Below are positions 16,806 to 25,550 of a DNA stretch of 64,000 nt, piece after piece. The position numbers were made by a program, and so were the translations under genes. Origin of the DNA: CG1-02-35-72 sp045046885 (GTDB lineage Bacteria; Bacteroidota; Bacteroidia; Flavobacteriales; Flavobacteriaceae); assembly GCA_045046885.1 (NCBI GenBank), contig JASFYX010000007.1, positions 26,791 to 90,790 of the forward strand. The letters are read 5' to 3'. How positions within the stretch are numbered: position 1 is the first letter of the stretch; each line of letters begins with the position of its first letter. Under the pieces are notes generated by a model. It saw nothing but the letters and a program-made list of their open reading frames with translations, was not told where the DNA came from and made no database searches.

Positions 16806-17931
16806 AGAATTTAAAATTAAAGAAGTATTAGAATGGCAAACACAAAAAGAAATTGATCCATTAAAACTTGAACAATTAAAAGATAAAACAGAAAACGTAT
16901 ACCCTTTTTATGGTCAAGCAACAATAAACAATGGAATAATTTCTTATAATCAATTAAATAATAATGTATTAAATAATTCCGATGGGAAACCAACTATTCT
17001 AATACATTCAAACAATCAAAATATCGTTTATTTAGAAACACCATTTTATCTAAAAGATGGTCACGGTGCAACAAGTGTTTTACAAAGTGAAAGATTAAAC
17101 AAAATAAATCAACTTTTTATTATTTCGGCTATTGATAAAGTAATCAGAAGTAAATATTCTTATAATAATAAAGCAACAAAAATTGAATTAAAGAATACGA
17201 CAATAAACCTTCCTACTAAAAATGGTGAAATTGATTATGATTTTATTGAAAATTTTATTGAAGAAGTAGAAAAAGAACATATTGCTAAACTAGAGATTGA
17301 ACGCACAAAAACTCTGAAAACATATTTAAAAATAACAGGTTTAAAAGATTACACTTTATCCGAAGAAGAACAAAAAGCATTGAGTGATTTCGATAATGGC
17401 AAATTAAATTGGCGTGAATTTAAAATAGATAAAATATTTGAAATAAATAACACATTAAGCTTCAATAAAAATGAACTTACATCTGGAGATGGATATGACT
17501 ATGTTACAAGAACATCTAAAAATCAAGGTGTTTTGCAAAGAACAGGTTTTGTTAATTCAGAAAACATAAATCCAAGTGGTAATTGGAGTTTAGGTTTATT
17601 ACAAATGGACTTTTTTTATCGAAGTAAACCTTGGTATGCTGGTCAGTTTGTTAGAAAAATCAATCTAAATATTAAAGTAACAAAAAATGAAAATTTATAT
17701 TTTACAGTAGTTCTTAATAAATTAAAAGAGAAATTATTAACTGTTCTTGTTAGAGATATTGATAAAACATTTTTAAATTCAAGAGTACAATTACCCCTTC
17801 TTGAAAATAATGAAATTGATCACATAAAAATTGATAACTTAATTTCGGCAATTCAAAAACTAGTTATTAAGGATGTTATTTTATCTGTTGACAAAAAAAT
17901 CGACACTACAAAGAATGTTATAAAAGAATAA
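16762..17931 (+). CDS. Two-TRD DNA specificity region (S) in the -1 frame of the methyltransferase
   Basis: The frame is open from 16723 to the TAA at 17929-17931 but has no ATG or GTG and no TTG before 17380, in the middle of the protein. It encodes about 389 residues made of two half-repeats. The first starts VKWGEFKIKEVLEW and ends at a helix after INLPTKNGEIDYDFIENFI. The second starts LNWREFKIDKIFEI and ends QLPLLENNEIDHIKIDNLI. This is the two target-recognition-domain plan of BcgI/HsdS-type specificity subunits, which select the DNA sequence. Expression by frameshifting would make a fusion of about 1,071 residues. A decayed fusion gene, or a start at a non-canonical codon such as ATT, are alternatives. 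Confidence 0.75.
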   Translation, partial: VDTLLNEKLLKVKWGEFKIKEVLEWQTQKEIDPLKLEQLKDKTENVYPFYGQATINNGIISYNQLNNNVLNNSDGKPTILIHSNNQNIVYLETPFYLKDGHGATSVLQSERLNKINQLFIISAIDKVIRSKYSYNNKATKIELKNTTINLPTKNGEIDYDFIENFIEEVEKEHIAKLEIERTKTLKTYLKITGLKDYTLSEEEQKALSDFDNGKLNWREFKIDKIFEINNTLSFNKNELTSGDGYDYVTRTSKNQGVLQRTGFVNSENINPSGNWSLGLLQMDFFYRSKPWYAGQFVRKINLNIKVTKNENLYFTVVLNKLKEKLLTVLVRDIDKTFLNSRVQLPLLENNEIDHIKIDNLISAIQKLVIKDVILSVDKKIDTTKNVIKE

Positions 17932-17938
17932 TGACTGA

Positions 17939-17955
17939 CGTTTACTGTGGGCAAC
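17939..17955 (-). repeat. Right copy of the inverted repeat flanking the RM cassette
   Basis: The minus strand reads GTTGCCCACAGTAAACG, near-identical to 14635-14650. It begins 8 bases after the specificity stop codon. It may be a cassette end or recombination site; I find no canonical attC core in it. Confidence 0.5.
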
Positions 17956-18099
17956 AACTGGTATAAAAAATTGCTAAATTCAATAAAATATAATGTTTCT
18001 AAATTATAAATAACTTAAATTTAAACATCGGAAAATTACGTTTCCAAAAACGCAACTTCCCATACCAAAAACCGTTGTAAAACATTAAACTAAATTACT

Positions 18100-18558
18100 T
18101 TGAAAAAAATTATCATTTTATTGATTAGTGTATTTTTTATAAATCTTACATTTTCGCAAGAAAGAGTGATTAAAATCACTAGCCCAAACTCAAATAAAGA
18201 AATAACAATTAAAGAAAATAGACGAATTAAAATCAAAACTTTTGATGGAAAAAAAATATCAGGTAAATTTAAGATATTAGATAATGAAAATATTTTAATA
18301 AAAAATAGACGAATTGAACTAACAGATATACAAAAAATAAAAAGAAACCCTTTATTAATTTCGATAGTAACAGATGTTTTTATTATTTATAATGGAGTGG
18401 CACTATTAGGTGCTAGTTTGGTAATATCTGCCTTTACATCTGAATCATCAGCATTATTATTGATGATTCCTGCTTCAGGAATAATATATGGAGGAATTAA
18501 ATCACCTAACTTTTTGAAGGGATATAATAAAAATAGAGGTTGGAAATATAAAATATAA
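18100..18558 (+). CDS. Exported or membrane protein of unknown function
   Basis: A 152-residue protein starting at TTG (18100), with signal-like MKKIIILLISVFFINLTFSQ. It has a short beta-rich domain (about 22-85, RIKIKTFDGKKISGKFKILD), two hydrophobic segments (about 92-132) and a basic tail. The middle part resembles small SH3/Sm-like repeats such as IKNRRIELTDIQKIKRNP. No known family is recognised. It lies in an accessory stretch between the RM cassette and the LytTR operon, with very AT-rich flanks, suggesting recent acquisition. Confidence 0.65.
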   Translation: MKKIIILLISVFFINLTFSQERVIKITSPNSNKEITIKENRRIKIKTFDGKKISGKFKILDNENILIKNRRIELTDIQKIKRNPLLISIVTDVFIIYNGVALLGASLVISAFTSESSALLLMIPASGIIYGGIKSPNFLKGYNKNRGWKYKI

Positions 18559-18634
18559 ACAATATCAGAATAAATAAAATGCAGATGTAAGCTTCTCTTA
18601 AAACCGAACCGCTTAAAAGTATAAAAATGAGAAT

Positions 18635-18784
18635 ATGCCTTTTTTAGAAATTACATTATCAAACAGAACAATGACGATACTTGGTGCTTTATCAGCAATT
18701 GTAGTCGTATTTATTATTTTTCTAATAGCAAGACATTTTAATAAAAAAAATAGAGGTCAGCAGATAACTATATATCAAATTTAA
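18635..18784 (+). CDS. Possible 49-residue single-helix membrane peptide
   Basis: ATG at 18635 to TAA at 18782-18784 encodes 49 residues. One hydrophobic segment is clear (GALSAIVVVFIIFLIARHF, about residues 18-36) followed by a basic stretch NKKNRG. It could be a real small membrane protein or a remnant of a longer gene. No ribosome-binding site stands out, so this is a weak call. Confidence 0.3.
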   Translation: MPFLEITLSNRTMTILGALSAIVVVFIIFLIARHFNKKNRGQQITIYQI

Positions 18785-19030
18785 TAATTAAAGTGCTGTT
18801 TTTTAAAGATATAAAAAATCAATAATTTGTCTGTTCGAGCGCAGTCGAGAACTATAGAGTCTACAAATTAGGTCTCGACTGCGCTCGACCTGACATTATT
18901 AGTGCAAATAATAAATTAAAAATATGAAACTATCTATTGACATCTATAAAAGAAATTAGTAATAGAAAACCGCATTGAATAAAATTGCTGGATTTTAAGC
19001 GGGTTCAAATGCCAAATACAGGGAATTATC
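18785..19030. other. Non-coding stretch with a repeat hairpin
   Basis: No supported gene. Apart from the hairpin at 18835-18888 the sequence is AT-rich, with stops in all frames within a short distance. It separates accessory genes from the LytTR operon end. Confidence 0.6.
18835..18888. repeat. Interspersed inverted repeat (REP-like hairpin)
   Basis: Perfect 16-bp arms, 18835-18850 (TCGAGCGCAGTCGAGA) and 18873-18888 (its reverse complement), enclose a 22-base loop; outer bases extend the pairing imperfectly. It is GC-rich in an AT-rich setting. I recognise the TCGAGCGCAGTCGA core as a common interspersed element in flavobacterial genomes. A diverged copy is embedded in mnmE at 39411. Confidence 0.8.
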
Positions 19031-19795
19031 CTACCCCAACCATTTTTTAAAATCTTTTACTTTTTCGCGACTTACAATAATATCTTCATTATCAAAATGA
19101 TGTAATCGTATTTTTAAGCGGCTATTGGTGTAGGCTACAATATCTTTTATCGCCTCTAATGGCACTATAAAAGACCTGTTTACTTTAAAACATTTCTGAG
19201 GATTGAGCTGTTCTTGTAATTGTTCTAACGTGCTATCAATTAAATAACTTCTATCTTTATTTGTGTGTAAATAGGTTCCTTTATTTTCACTGTAAAAACA
19301 CTCAATATCAGCTAGATTTATAACTTTTAAATGCTGACCAACTTGAATAGTAAAACGCTCTTTGTATTTTTTCTCTTCTGGACTTACTAATGCTTTTTTT
19401 AAAGATTCAAAATCGAATAAAACATTTTGTGAAGCCTCCTTTTGTTTTTCTTTGTATTGTGCTAAAGCATGTGCTAATTCGTCATCGTCAATTGGTTTTA
19501 AAAGATAATCTATACTGTTAAATTTAAAAGCTTTTAGGGCATATTCGTCATAAGCCGTTGTAAAAATGATATCACTTTTAATTTTAACTTGATCTAAAAT
19601 TTCAAAAGAAAGCCCATCAGATAACTGAATATCTAAAAACACAATATCCGGATGTTGGTTAGAATTAAACCAATTTACCGCTTCTTTTACGGAGTGTAAC
19701 AAACAAAAAACCTCTAGCTTAGAAGCTTCTAACATACGTTTTAAGCGTCTTGCAGCAGGTTGCTCGTCTTCTATTATAACAGCCTTTATTGCCAT
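19031..19795 (-). CDS. LytTR-family response regulator
   Basis: A 254-residue response regulator. The receiver domain (about 1-120) has the acidic pocket IIEDEQPAARR, phospho-acceptor Asp in DIVFLDIQLSDG (about residue 56), and TTAYDEYALKAF; the LytTR DNA-binding domain (about 148-254) shows RFTIQVGQHLKVI and FKVNRSFIVPLEAI. It ends an operon with the LytS-type kinase and two 2TM proteins and overlaps the preceding 2TM gene by 10 bases, so the kinase at 20457 is its expected partner. Targets are unknown; LytTR regulators bind direct repeats upstream of target genes. Confidence 0.93.
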   Translation of the reverse strand: MAIKAVIIEDEQPAARRLKRMLEASKLEVFCLLHSVKEAVNWFNSNQHPDIVFLDIQLSDGLSFEILDQVKIKSDIIFTTAYDEYALKAFKFNSIDYLLKPIDDDELAHALAQYKEKQKEASQNVLFDFESLKKALVSPEEKKYKERFTIQVGQHLKVINLADIECFYSENKGTYLHTNKDRSYLIDSTLEQLQEQLNPQKCFKVNRSFIVPLEAIKDIVAYTNSRLKIRLHHFDNEDIIVSREKVKDFKKWLG

Positions 19796-20100
19796 GAATC
19801 TGATTTATCTTTATCCATTAATTCTTTAATTTTTCTATCCTCCCAATCTGAGCCTAAGATACCAAATAAACCAAAGACTTTAAAGGCATGAAAAGCCAAA
19901 CCTATACCCCAAAAGAAAGCCGTGTTGTAAGATTGCCATTCCCAGAAGGCATCCCAACCGCCATCTGCTATGGCTCTTGACATAACAAGAAACAAGTTTA
20001 CAATGAGATAAACTGAAAAGTGAACATAAAATCCTTTGATTGATTTTACCCTGTTTTTAGCACGAATATATTTTTGTTCTTCTGTATAATTATCTGCCAT
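19786..20100 (-). CDS. 2TM domain protein
   Basis: A 104-residue protein that is essentially one 2TM domain: N-terminal basic helix (EEQKYIRAKNRVKSIKGFY), two membrane helices (about 30-48 and 62-80, ending FWGIGLAFHAFKVFGLFG), then GSDWEDRKIKELMDKD. The domain commonly accompanies LytS/LytTR systems in Bacteroidota, and its exact role is not known to me. It overlaps the response regulator gene by 10 bases and lies 5 bases after a paralogous 2TM gene. Confidence 0.85.
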   Translation of the reverse strand: MADNYTEEQKYIRAKNRVKSIKGFYVHFSVYLIVNLFLVMSRAIADGGWDAFWEWQSYNTAFFWGIGLAFHAFKVFGLFGILGSDWEDRKIKELMDKDKSDSWQ

Positions 20101-20105
20101 CTTTT

Positions 20106-20402
20106 CTAAAATTTTGTACCGCTATCATCGTCCATTAATTCTCTAATTTTTCTTTCTTCCCACTCTTTTCCTAAGCCTATTTTATAGCCAAATACACCTA
20201 AAGCGTGAAAGCAAATGCCTATTCCCCAGCCAAACATTGGAAACCAAAACCAATGATAACCTGGTGATGTCATTAAATTGATGAATATTAAAAAAGGAAT
20301 GACTAAACAATAGGATGTTAAATTTGAATAAAACCCTTTTAATTCATCAACTCTTTTCTTAGCGCGCATATATTTTTGTTCTTCTGTATAATATGTTTTC
20401 AT
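20106..20402 (-). CDS. 2TM domain protein
   Basis: A 98-residue paralogue of the next gene: basic N-terminal helix (EEQKYMRAKKRVDELKGFY), two membrane helices with PMFGWGIGICFHALGVFGY, and the C-terminal GKEWEERKIRELM. The same block occurs a third time fused to the kinase at 20457-21803, pointing to tandem duplication of a 2TM gene inside this operon. Confidence 0.85.
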   Translation of the reverse strand: MKTYYTEEQKYMRAKKRVDELKGFYSNLTSYCLVIPFLIFINLMTSPGYHWFWFPMFGWGIGICFHALGVFGYKIGLGKEWEERKIRELMDDDSGTKF

Positions 20403-20456
20403 TTTTTTTATGTTTTAATTAATTATTTAATTTCTAAAAGTTAAGTATAGCTTAAA

Positions 20457-21803
20457 CTATTTCCAATACTGTTTATCGTCTTCATTAATAAACTCTTTAA
20501 TTTTGCGATCTTCCCAATCACTACCCAAAATTGGATAATAATTGAAAGCTTTAAATCCTTGAAAAGTTAAGCCCATTCCCCATCCAAACATGGGAAACCA
20601 AAACCACTGAATAGTATGTGGTGAATATCTGTAATAAATAAATATTATAAATGGCATAACTATACAATACGCTATTAAACTTGCATAAAATGATTTAATT
20701 TCTTTTACGCGTTCAACTGCTTTTAAATATTTATTAATTTGACTTGTACTTGATGTTTTCATGTTCTTAATTTTTTGTGTTAGTAAAGGTAAATTAACTT
20801 GAAATTTATCTTCGTCTTTAATAATCTCTATTTTTCTTTTTGTAATTAAAGCATAGCGTTCTTCTATGTTTTTTAAACCAACATGTGTACTCTTTTTTAA
20901 TACCGATTTTAAATGCAATTTATTTTCAACACATAAACAACCCTCTTTTAAATAAATACTTATAACAAGTGGATTTTCCTTATTTATAACATTGTGCTTA
21001 ACGGCATTTTCTAACAATATTTGTAACGAGAGTGGCACAATTTTTAAATCAGGGTTTAAGTCTGATTCTGGTAATTTAAATTCAACGGCTTCTTCAAAAC
21101 GCATTTTTAGTAATTCCATATAGGTATTAGCAAAATCGAGTTCTTCTTGCAATGGAATTAAATCTTTGTCTTTTTGTTCTAAAACATAACGATATACTTT
21201 AGACAATTTTGTGGTAAACTGCTCGGCTTTCGCTGGATTTTCGCCAATTAAAGACGTCAATACATTTAGACTATTGAATAAAAAATGAGGGTCTAACTGA
21301 CTTTTAAGTGATTCGTACTTAGCCGATTCGTGTTTGGCCACAAACTCCGATTCAGATATTTTTTTATCAGATAAAGCTTTATAAAAATATAAAGCGTAAA
21401 AAAAGAGGACTATTATTAAAGTAATTAATAAAGAGTAGAAATAATGACTGGCTTTTTGATTTGTAATAAAATAAGCCAAGTCATGACCATTAACTAAAGT
21501 AAGAACTAACCTCGCTACAACAATAGCAACTAACGATACAACAATGGCACCAATTAGACCAATTATAAGTCGTTTTTTAGTTTCTTCTTTCCAACTATAA
21601 AACTTGTCTAAATAAGCCACTAAATATATATTGGCGCCGCCAATAATAAATCCATATAAAAAATAGGCTGCAAATTTTTTAAGCTCAACTGTAAAACTAC
21701 CAACTTTACCGCCATCTATCCAGTCAACACCTTGGTCTAGAAGGTAAATAACAAGACTTATTACTAAAGTGTATTTTATAAAATTTGCAAAATATTTTGT
21801 CAT
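20457..21803 (-). CDS. LytS-type sensor histidine kinase with C-terminal 2TM domain
   Basis: A 448-residue sensor kinase. Four membrane helices occupy about residues 10-160. The His_kinase domain carries the phospho-acceptor His in QLDPHFLFNSLNVLTSL (about residue 173), followed by an ATPase domain with LQILLENAVKHN. After NLPLLTQ, where related kinases usually end, a complete 2TM domain is appended (about 355-448), beginning at an internal Met (MKTSSTSQINKYLKAVERVK) that matches the starts of the two free 2TM genes. The fusion probably arose by loss of a stop codon between a kinase and a 2TM gene (inference). It phosphorylates the LytTR regulator at 19031. Confidence 0.9.
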   Translation of the reverse strand: MTKYFANFIKYTLVISLVIYLLDQGVDWIDGGKVGSFTVELKKFAAYFLYGFIIGGANIYLVAYLDKFYSWKEETKKRLIIGLIGAIVVSLVAIVVARLVLTLVNGHDLAYFITNQKASHYFYSLLITLIIVLFFYALYFYKALSDKKISESEFVAKHESAKYESLKSQLDPHFLFNSLNVLTSLIGENPAKAEQFTTKLSKVYRYVLEQKDKDLIPLQEELDFANTYMELLKMRFEEAVEFKLPESDLNPDLKIVPLSLQILLENAVKHNVINKENPLVISIYLKEGCLCVENKLHLKSVLKKSTHVGLKNIEERYALITKRKIEIIKDEDKFQVNLPLLTQKIKNMKTSSTSQINKYLKAVERVKEIKSFYASLIAYCIVMPFIIFIYYRYSPHTIQWFWFPMFGWGMGLTFQGFKAFNYYPILGSDWEDRKIKEFINEDDKQYWK

Positions 21804-21822
21804 TTTTCTAGTATAAAATTAT

Positions 21823-22248
21823 TTAAAATTTAATTTCGAAGTTCAAATTCTTATCAGAAACTTCAAATTTACCATCATCAAAAAGCGGTGGTCCAAAGTT
21901 CATAATATTATTGGTCATGCCATAATCTTCTAAGGGCATGCCGTTATCTTGAAAGTCCATTTTACCATTACTATTGGCATCGTGAAAACACACAACAGCA
22001 TAAACACCCGGTTTTACATCTTTAAAAGATACTGTACCTACGCCGTCTATTAAAGTAGCTTCGGCTTTTGCAAGGGCTTGTTTGTTATTAAAATGCTCTT
22101 TAGAATCGTAAAGGGCAAAATGGACTTTTCCTTTGTCGTTTATAGCGTTTGTAACGGATACGGTAAGCTTATAAGATTGTGTTTTATTTTGGCTAAAACC
22201 AATTAGCGATAATAAATACAAGCAAATAACTAAAATAAATCGAATCAT
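21823..22248 (-). CDS. DUF2141 exported protein
   Basis: A 141-residue secreted or periplasmic protein: signal peptide MIRFILVICLYLLSLIGFSQ, then an immunoglobulin-like beta fold with KGKVHFALYDSKEHF, VKPGVYAVVCFHDANSNGKM and NNIMNFGPPLFDDGKF, all typical of DUF2141. The DANSNGKMDFQDNG segment resembles a calcium loop. It lies 19 bases upstream of the kinase gene on the same strand and so may be the first gene of the operon. Function of the family is unknown. Confidence 0.85.
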   Translation of the reverse strand: MIRFILVICLYLLSLIGFSQNKTQSYKLTVSVTNAINDKGKVHFALYDSKEHFNNKQALAKAEATLIDGVGTVSFKDVKPGVYAVVCFHDANSNGKMDFQDNGMPLEDYGMTNNIMNFGPPLFDDGKFEVSDKNLNFEIKF

Positions 22249-22441
22249 AATTTTTATTTTTAAAGTTAAACATATTTTTTAATTCAGAGCAAAAGTGCTC
22301 CTTTTACCCTTTTGCACCAATTTTAAATAACCGAACTGTTAAATTTTAAAGATGAATTGTTATTTAAGCTATTATAAAATCAAAATAATGTAATTTAGTA
22401 CACCTAATTTTTTATACCGTAAATTTAAACAAAACCTAATC

Positions 22442-24997
22442 ATGAAAAATTTAATTACTGCTGTTTTAATCCTTCTTTTAGGAACTTCTGTTTACTCTCA
22501 AGATTATTTCTATAAAAATCAAGGGCCTTTTAATAGCAAGATACCCAGCCCTGAGCAATTTTTGGGTTATCCTATTGGGAAATACCATACGCGTCATGAC
22601 CGTGTTGTGGCCTATTTTAAAACTTTAGCCTCGTTGTCTAACAAGGCCACATTAACCATTTACGGGAAAACCCACGAGCAACGCGAATTGGTGATTTTAA
22701 ATGTCTCTACAACTCAAAATATTAAAAACTTAGAAACCCTGCGTCAAAAACACCTTAAGTTGGTTGATGTTAATTCTCCCTTAGGTGATATCTCTCAATT
22801 ACCTGTCTTTATAAATTTGGGATATAATGTTCACGGCAACGAACCTTCTAGCACAGAAGCGGCTATGTTAACTGCTTATACTTTAATAGCTTCTCAAAAT
22901 CCTTCTGTAAAAGCCTATTTAGAGAAAGCCGTTGTCTTTATAGATCCCACTATAAATCCCGATGGCAGAGATCGATTTGTGAATTGGGTCAACACCCGAC
23001 GTGGGACTCCGCTTGTAGCCGATAAATATGATATGGAGCATAATGAAGATTGGCCTCGTGGCCGCACAAATCATTATTGGTTTGATTTAAATCGCGATTG
23101 GCTGTTAGCTGTTAATCCAGAAAGTCAAGGTAAATTAAAATGGTATCACAAATGGTATCCTAACGTTGTAACCGATTTTCATGAAATGGGTACCAATAGT
23201 TCTTATTTCTTTGAACCGATGAAGCCCATTGCTTCTAAAGACCCCATAATGCCTAAAGAAAATTACACCACACTAAATGACATGTTTGCCAAACAATTTT
23301 CGGCTGATTTAAACAAAATAGGCTCCTTCTATTTTACAAAAGAAGCTTTTGACGGGACTTACCCCGGTTATGGTTCTTCTTATCCCGATTTGCAAGGCGC
23401 TTTAGCGCTTCTTTTTGAACAAGCCAGCTCAAGAGGTCATGTACAAGAAACCGATATGGGTAAAATTGAATTTAAATTTACCATTAGAAACCACTATGTA
23501 TCTAGTTTTGCAACAATTAAAGCAGCTATTGCTAATAAAGATTACCTCAATAAATATGAGCATCACTTTTTTACATCTGCTATAAAAAACGCCGAAAAAG
23601 ATCCTGTAAAAGCTTATGTTTTTGGCGATAATTACGATAAAAATCGTGTTAAAGATTTTGTGAATTTACTCTTGCAGCACAAAATTAAAGTTTATAATCT
23701 CAATAAATCATTAAGATTAAACAACAAGACTTTTAGAAAAGGAAAAGCTTTTATCGTTCCTACAAAACAGCCTCAATACCGCATGGTGCAAACTATGTTC
23801 GAAACCTATAATCAGTATAGAGATAGCGTTTATTACGACGCTTCGGCATGGTCAACCGTTAATTTTTATAATATGACCTATGCTAAAGTGACTAACAGCT
23901 TTAAAAAAGGTTCCGAAATCAATTCAACAGACAATTTAGTAACAACGAACTCCTTTAACAAATCTAATTATGCCTATCTTATAAAATGGGATGATTACAA
24001 TGCTCCGGCACTACTCTATTTTTTACAAAAAAATGGCATAAAACTAAAAGCGTCATTTAAACCTTTTAGTATTACAGCAAACAGTAAAGTCACTAATTTT
24101 GACAGAGGGACTTTACTTATCCCTATAAGTTTACAAAGTTTGACATCCGATAAGGTTTATAATTTACTTAAAACAGCTTCAAATAAATTTAAAGTACAAG
24201 CTTTTTCTGTTAATACAGGCTATAGTGTTAAAGGTATTGACTTAGGAAGTCGTAATTTTAGAACTTTAAAAGAACCCAAAGCTTTAATGCTAGTGGGCAA
24301 TGGCGTGTCATCTTATGAGGCTGGTGAAGTTTGGCATGCTTTAGATACAAAAATTTTTATGCCTATTACAAAAGTTCCTTTAAACATATTTAGTCGCGTT
24401 GATTTAAATAGATATAATACTTTTGTTTTAGTTTCAGGCAGCTATTCTCAACTTGATGATAAACAGATTACAAGAATTAAAAATTGGGTAGCACAGGGCA
24501 ATACGCTTATAACTTCTAGACAAGCCTCAAGCTGGGCTATCAAGAAAAAGTTGGTTAAAGAGGTCTTGATTAAAAAAGATACCTCAAAAAACACCAAGCG
24601 CTTGCCTTACGGCGATGCTAGTGAATATATTGGTCGTAACCAAATTGGCGGTGCTATTTTTAAAGTAGATTTAGATTTGACACATCCTTTGGCATTTGGG
24701 TATCATCAAAAACAAATACCTGTTTATAAAAACAATAATATTTGGCTTAAACCCAGTAAAAGTGCTTACGCTACAGTTGCCAAGTACGACAGGCATCCAC
24801 ATATTGATGGTTTTATAACCAAAAAGAATTTAGAAATTATGAAAAAATCGGCGTCACTAATTGTCAGCCCCATTGGACGTGGCCGCGTGGTAATGTTTGC
24901 CGATAATCCTAATTTTAGAGGGGCGTGGTATGGCACCAATAAACTATTTTTTAACGCCTTATTTTTTGGATCGGAAATAAATGTTCCCAAAAATTAA
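22442..24997 (+). CDS. Secreted M14-family zinc carboxypeptidase
   Basis: An 851-residue exported peptidase. After the signal peptide (MKNLITAVLILLLGTSVYSQ) the M14 domain (about 35-350) has zinc ligands in NVHGNEPSSTEAAML (HxxE) and a later His in VTDFHEMGTNSS, the substrate-binding DPTINPDGRDRFVNWVN and the region LLFEQASSRG, where the catalytic Glu is expected. The C-terminal half resembles a class I glutamine amidotransferase-like fold (GSYSQLDDKQITRIKNWVAQ). It probably degrades extracellular or periplasmic peptides for nutrition. A sigma factor follows 57 bases downstream. Confidence 0.92.
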   Translation: MKNLITAVLILLLGTSVYSQDYFYKNQGPFNSKIPSPEQFLGYPIGKYHTRHDRVVAYFKTLASLSNKATLTIYGKTHEQRELVILNVSTTQNIKNLETLRQKHLKLVDVNSPLGDISQLPVFINLGYNVHGNEPSSTEAAMLTAYTLIASQNPSVKAYLEKAVVFIDPTINPDGRDRFVNWVNTRRGTPLVADKYDMEHNEDWPRGRTNHYWFDLNRDWLLAVNPESQGKLKWYHKWYPNVVTDFHEMGTNSSYFFEPMKPIASKDPIMPKENYTTLNDMFAKQFSADLNKIGSFYFTKEAFDGTYPGYGSSYPDLQGALALLFEQASSRGHVQETDMGKIEFKFTIRNHYVSSFATIKAAIANKDYLNKYEHHFFTSAIKNAEKDPVKAYVFGDNYDKNRVKDFVNLLLQHKIKVYNLNKSLRLNNKTFRKGKAFIVPTKQPQYRMVQTMFETYNQYRDSVYYDASAWSTVNFYNMTYAKVTNSFKKGSEINSTDNLVTTNSFNKSNYAYLIKWDDYNAPALLYFLQKNGIKLKASFKPFSITANSKVTNFDRGTLLIPISLQSLTSDKVYNLLKTASNKFKVQAFSVNTGYSVKGIDLGSRNFRTLKEPKALMLVGNGVSSYEAGEVWHALDTKIFMPITKVPLNIFSRVDLNRYNTFVLVSGSYSQLDDKQITRIKNWVAQGNTLITSRQASSWAIKKKLVKEVLIKKDTSKNTKRLPYGDASEYIGRNQIGGAIFKVDLDLTHPLAFGYHQKQIPVYKNNNIWLKPSKSAYATVAKYDRHPHIDGFITKKNLEIMKKSASLIVSPIGRGRVVMFADNPNFRGAWYGTNKLFFNALFFGSEINVPKN

Positions 24998-25054
24998 CAT
25001 TAATTGGTAACAAAAATGCATTTTACGCTACCTATAAGGTAACTAACTTGAAAC

Positions 25055-25546
25055 GTGGAAGACTTAAAACATCGGTTTACAGAAGATTTAGAAAAAAATC
25101 AGAATATAATTCATAAAGTCTGCCGGGCGTACACAAGGTCTGATAGCGCTCATAAAGATTTATTTCAAGAGATAACTATACAATTGTGGCGCGCCTATCC
25201 TAAGTTTAGAGGCGACTCAAAATTTAGCACTTGGATGTATCGCGTGGCTTTAAATACAGCCATTTCGCTTTACAGAAAATCTAAAAGACAAATCGCTACA
25301 TCTGAGATGTACGACAATTTAAAAGAGTTAGAATTTAAAGATTACGACCCTACAAAAGACCAACAATTAGCCTTATTATACAGCGCTATAAGACAATTAT
25401 CTGATATAGAAAAAGCCTTGTGTTTATTGTATTTAGAAGATAAATCGTATAGAGAGATATCTGAAACATTAGGTATTTCTGAGGTCAATGCACGCGTAAA
25501 AATGAATCGTACAAAAACAAAATTAAAAGTATTATTAAACCCCTGA
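25055..25546 (+). CDS. RNA polymerase sigma-70 family factor (ECF)
   Basis: A 163-residue sigma factor starting at GTG. Region 2 (about 15-75) contains SDSAHKDLFQEITIQLWRAY and FSTWMYRVALNTAISLYRKS; region 4 (about 110-155) has LSDIEKALCLLYLEDKSYRE and the helix-turn-helix ISETLGISEVNARVKMNRTK. It precedes by 4 bases a membrane protein that is the likely anti-sigma partner, a common Flavobacteria pair. Confidence 0.9.
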   Translation: MEDLKHRFTEDLEKNQNIIHKVCRAYTRSDSAHKDLFQEITIQLWRAYPKFRGDSKFSTWMYRVALNTAISLYRKSKRQIATSEMYDNLKELEFKDYDPTKDQQLALLYSAIRQLSDIEKALCLLYLEDKSYREISETLGISEVNARVKMNRTKTKLKVLLNP

Positions 25547-25550
25547 TATT

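Noticed and set aside
14717..17931. Classical type I RM (HsdRMS) system
   Set aside because: No HsdR helicase gene is present; the nuclease motif is in the methyltransferase polypeptide, so a type IIG/BcgI-like system fits better.
14635..17955. Integron attC sites around the RM cassette
   Set aside because: The flanking repeats lack the RYYYAAC/GTTRRRY core pairs and no integrase is nearby.
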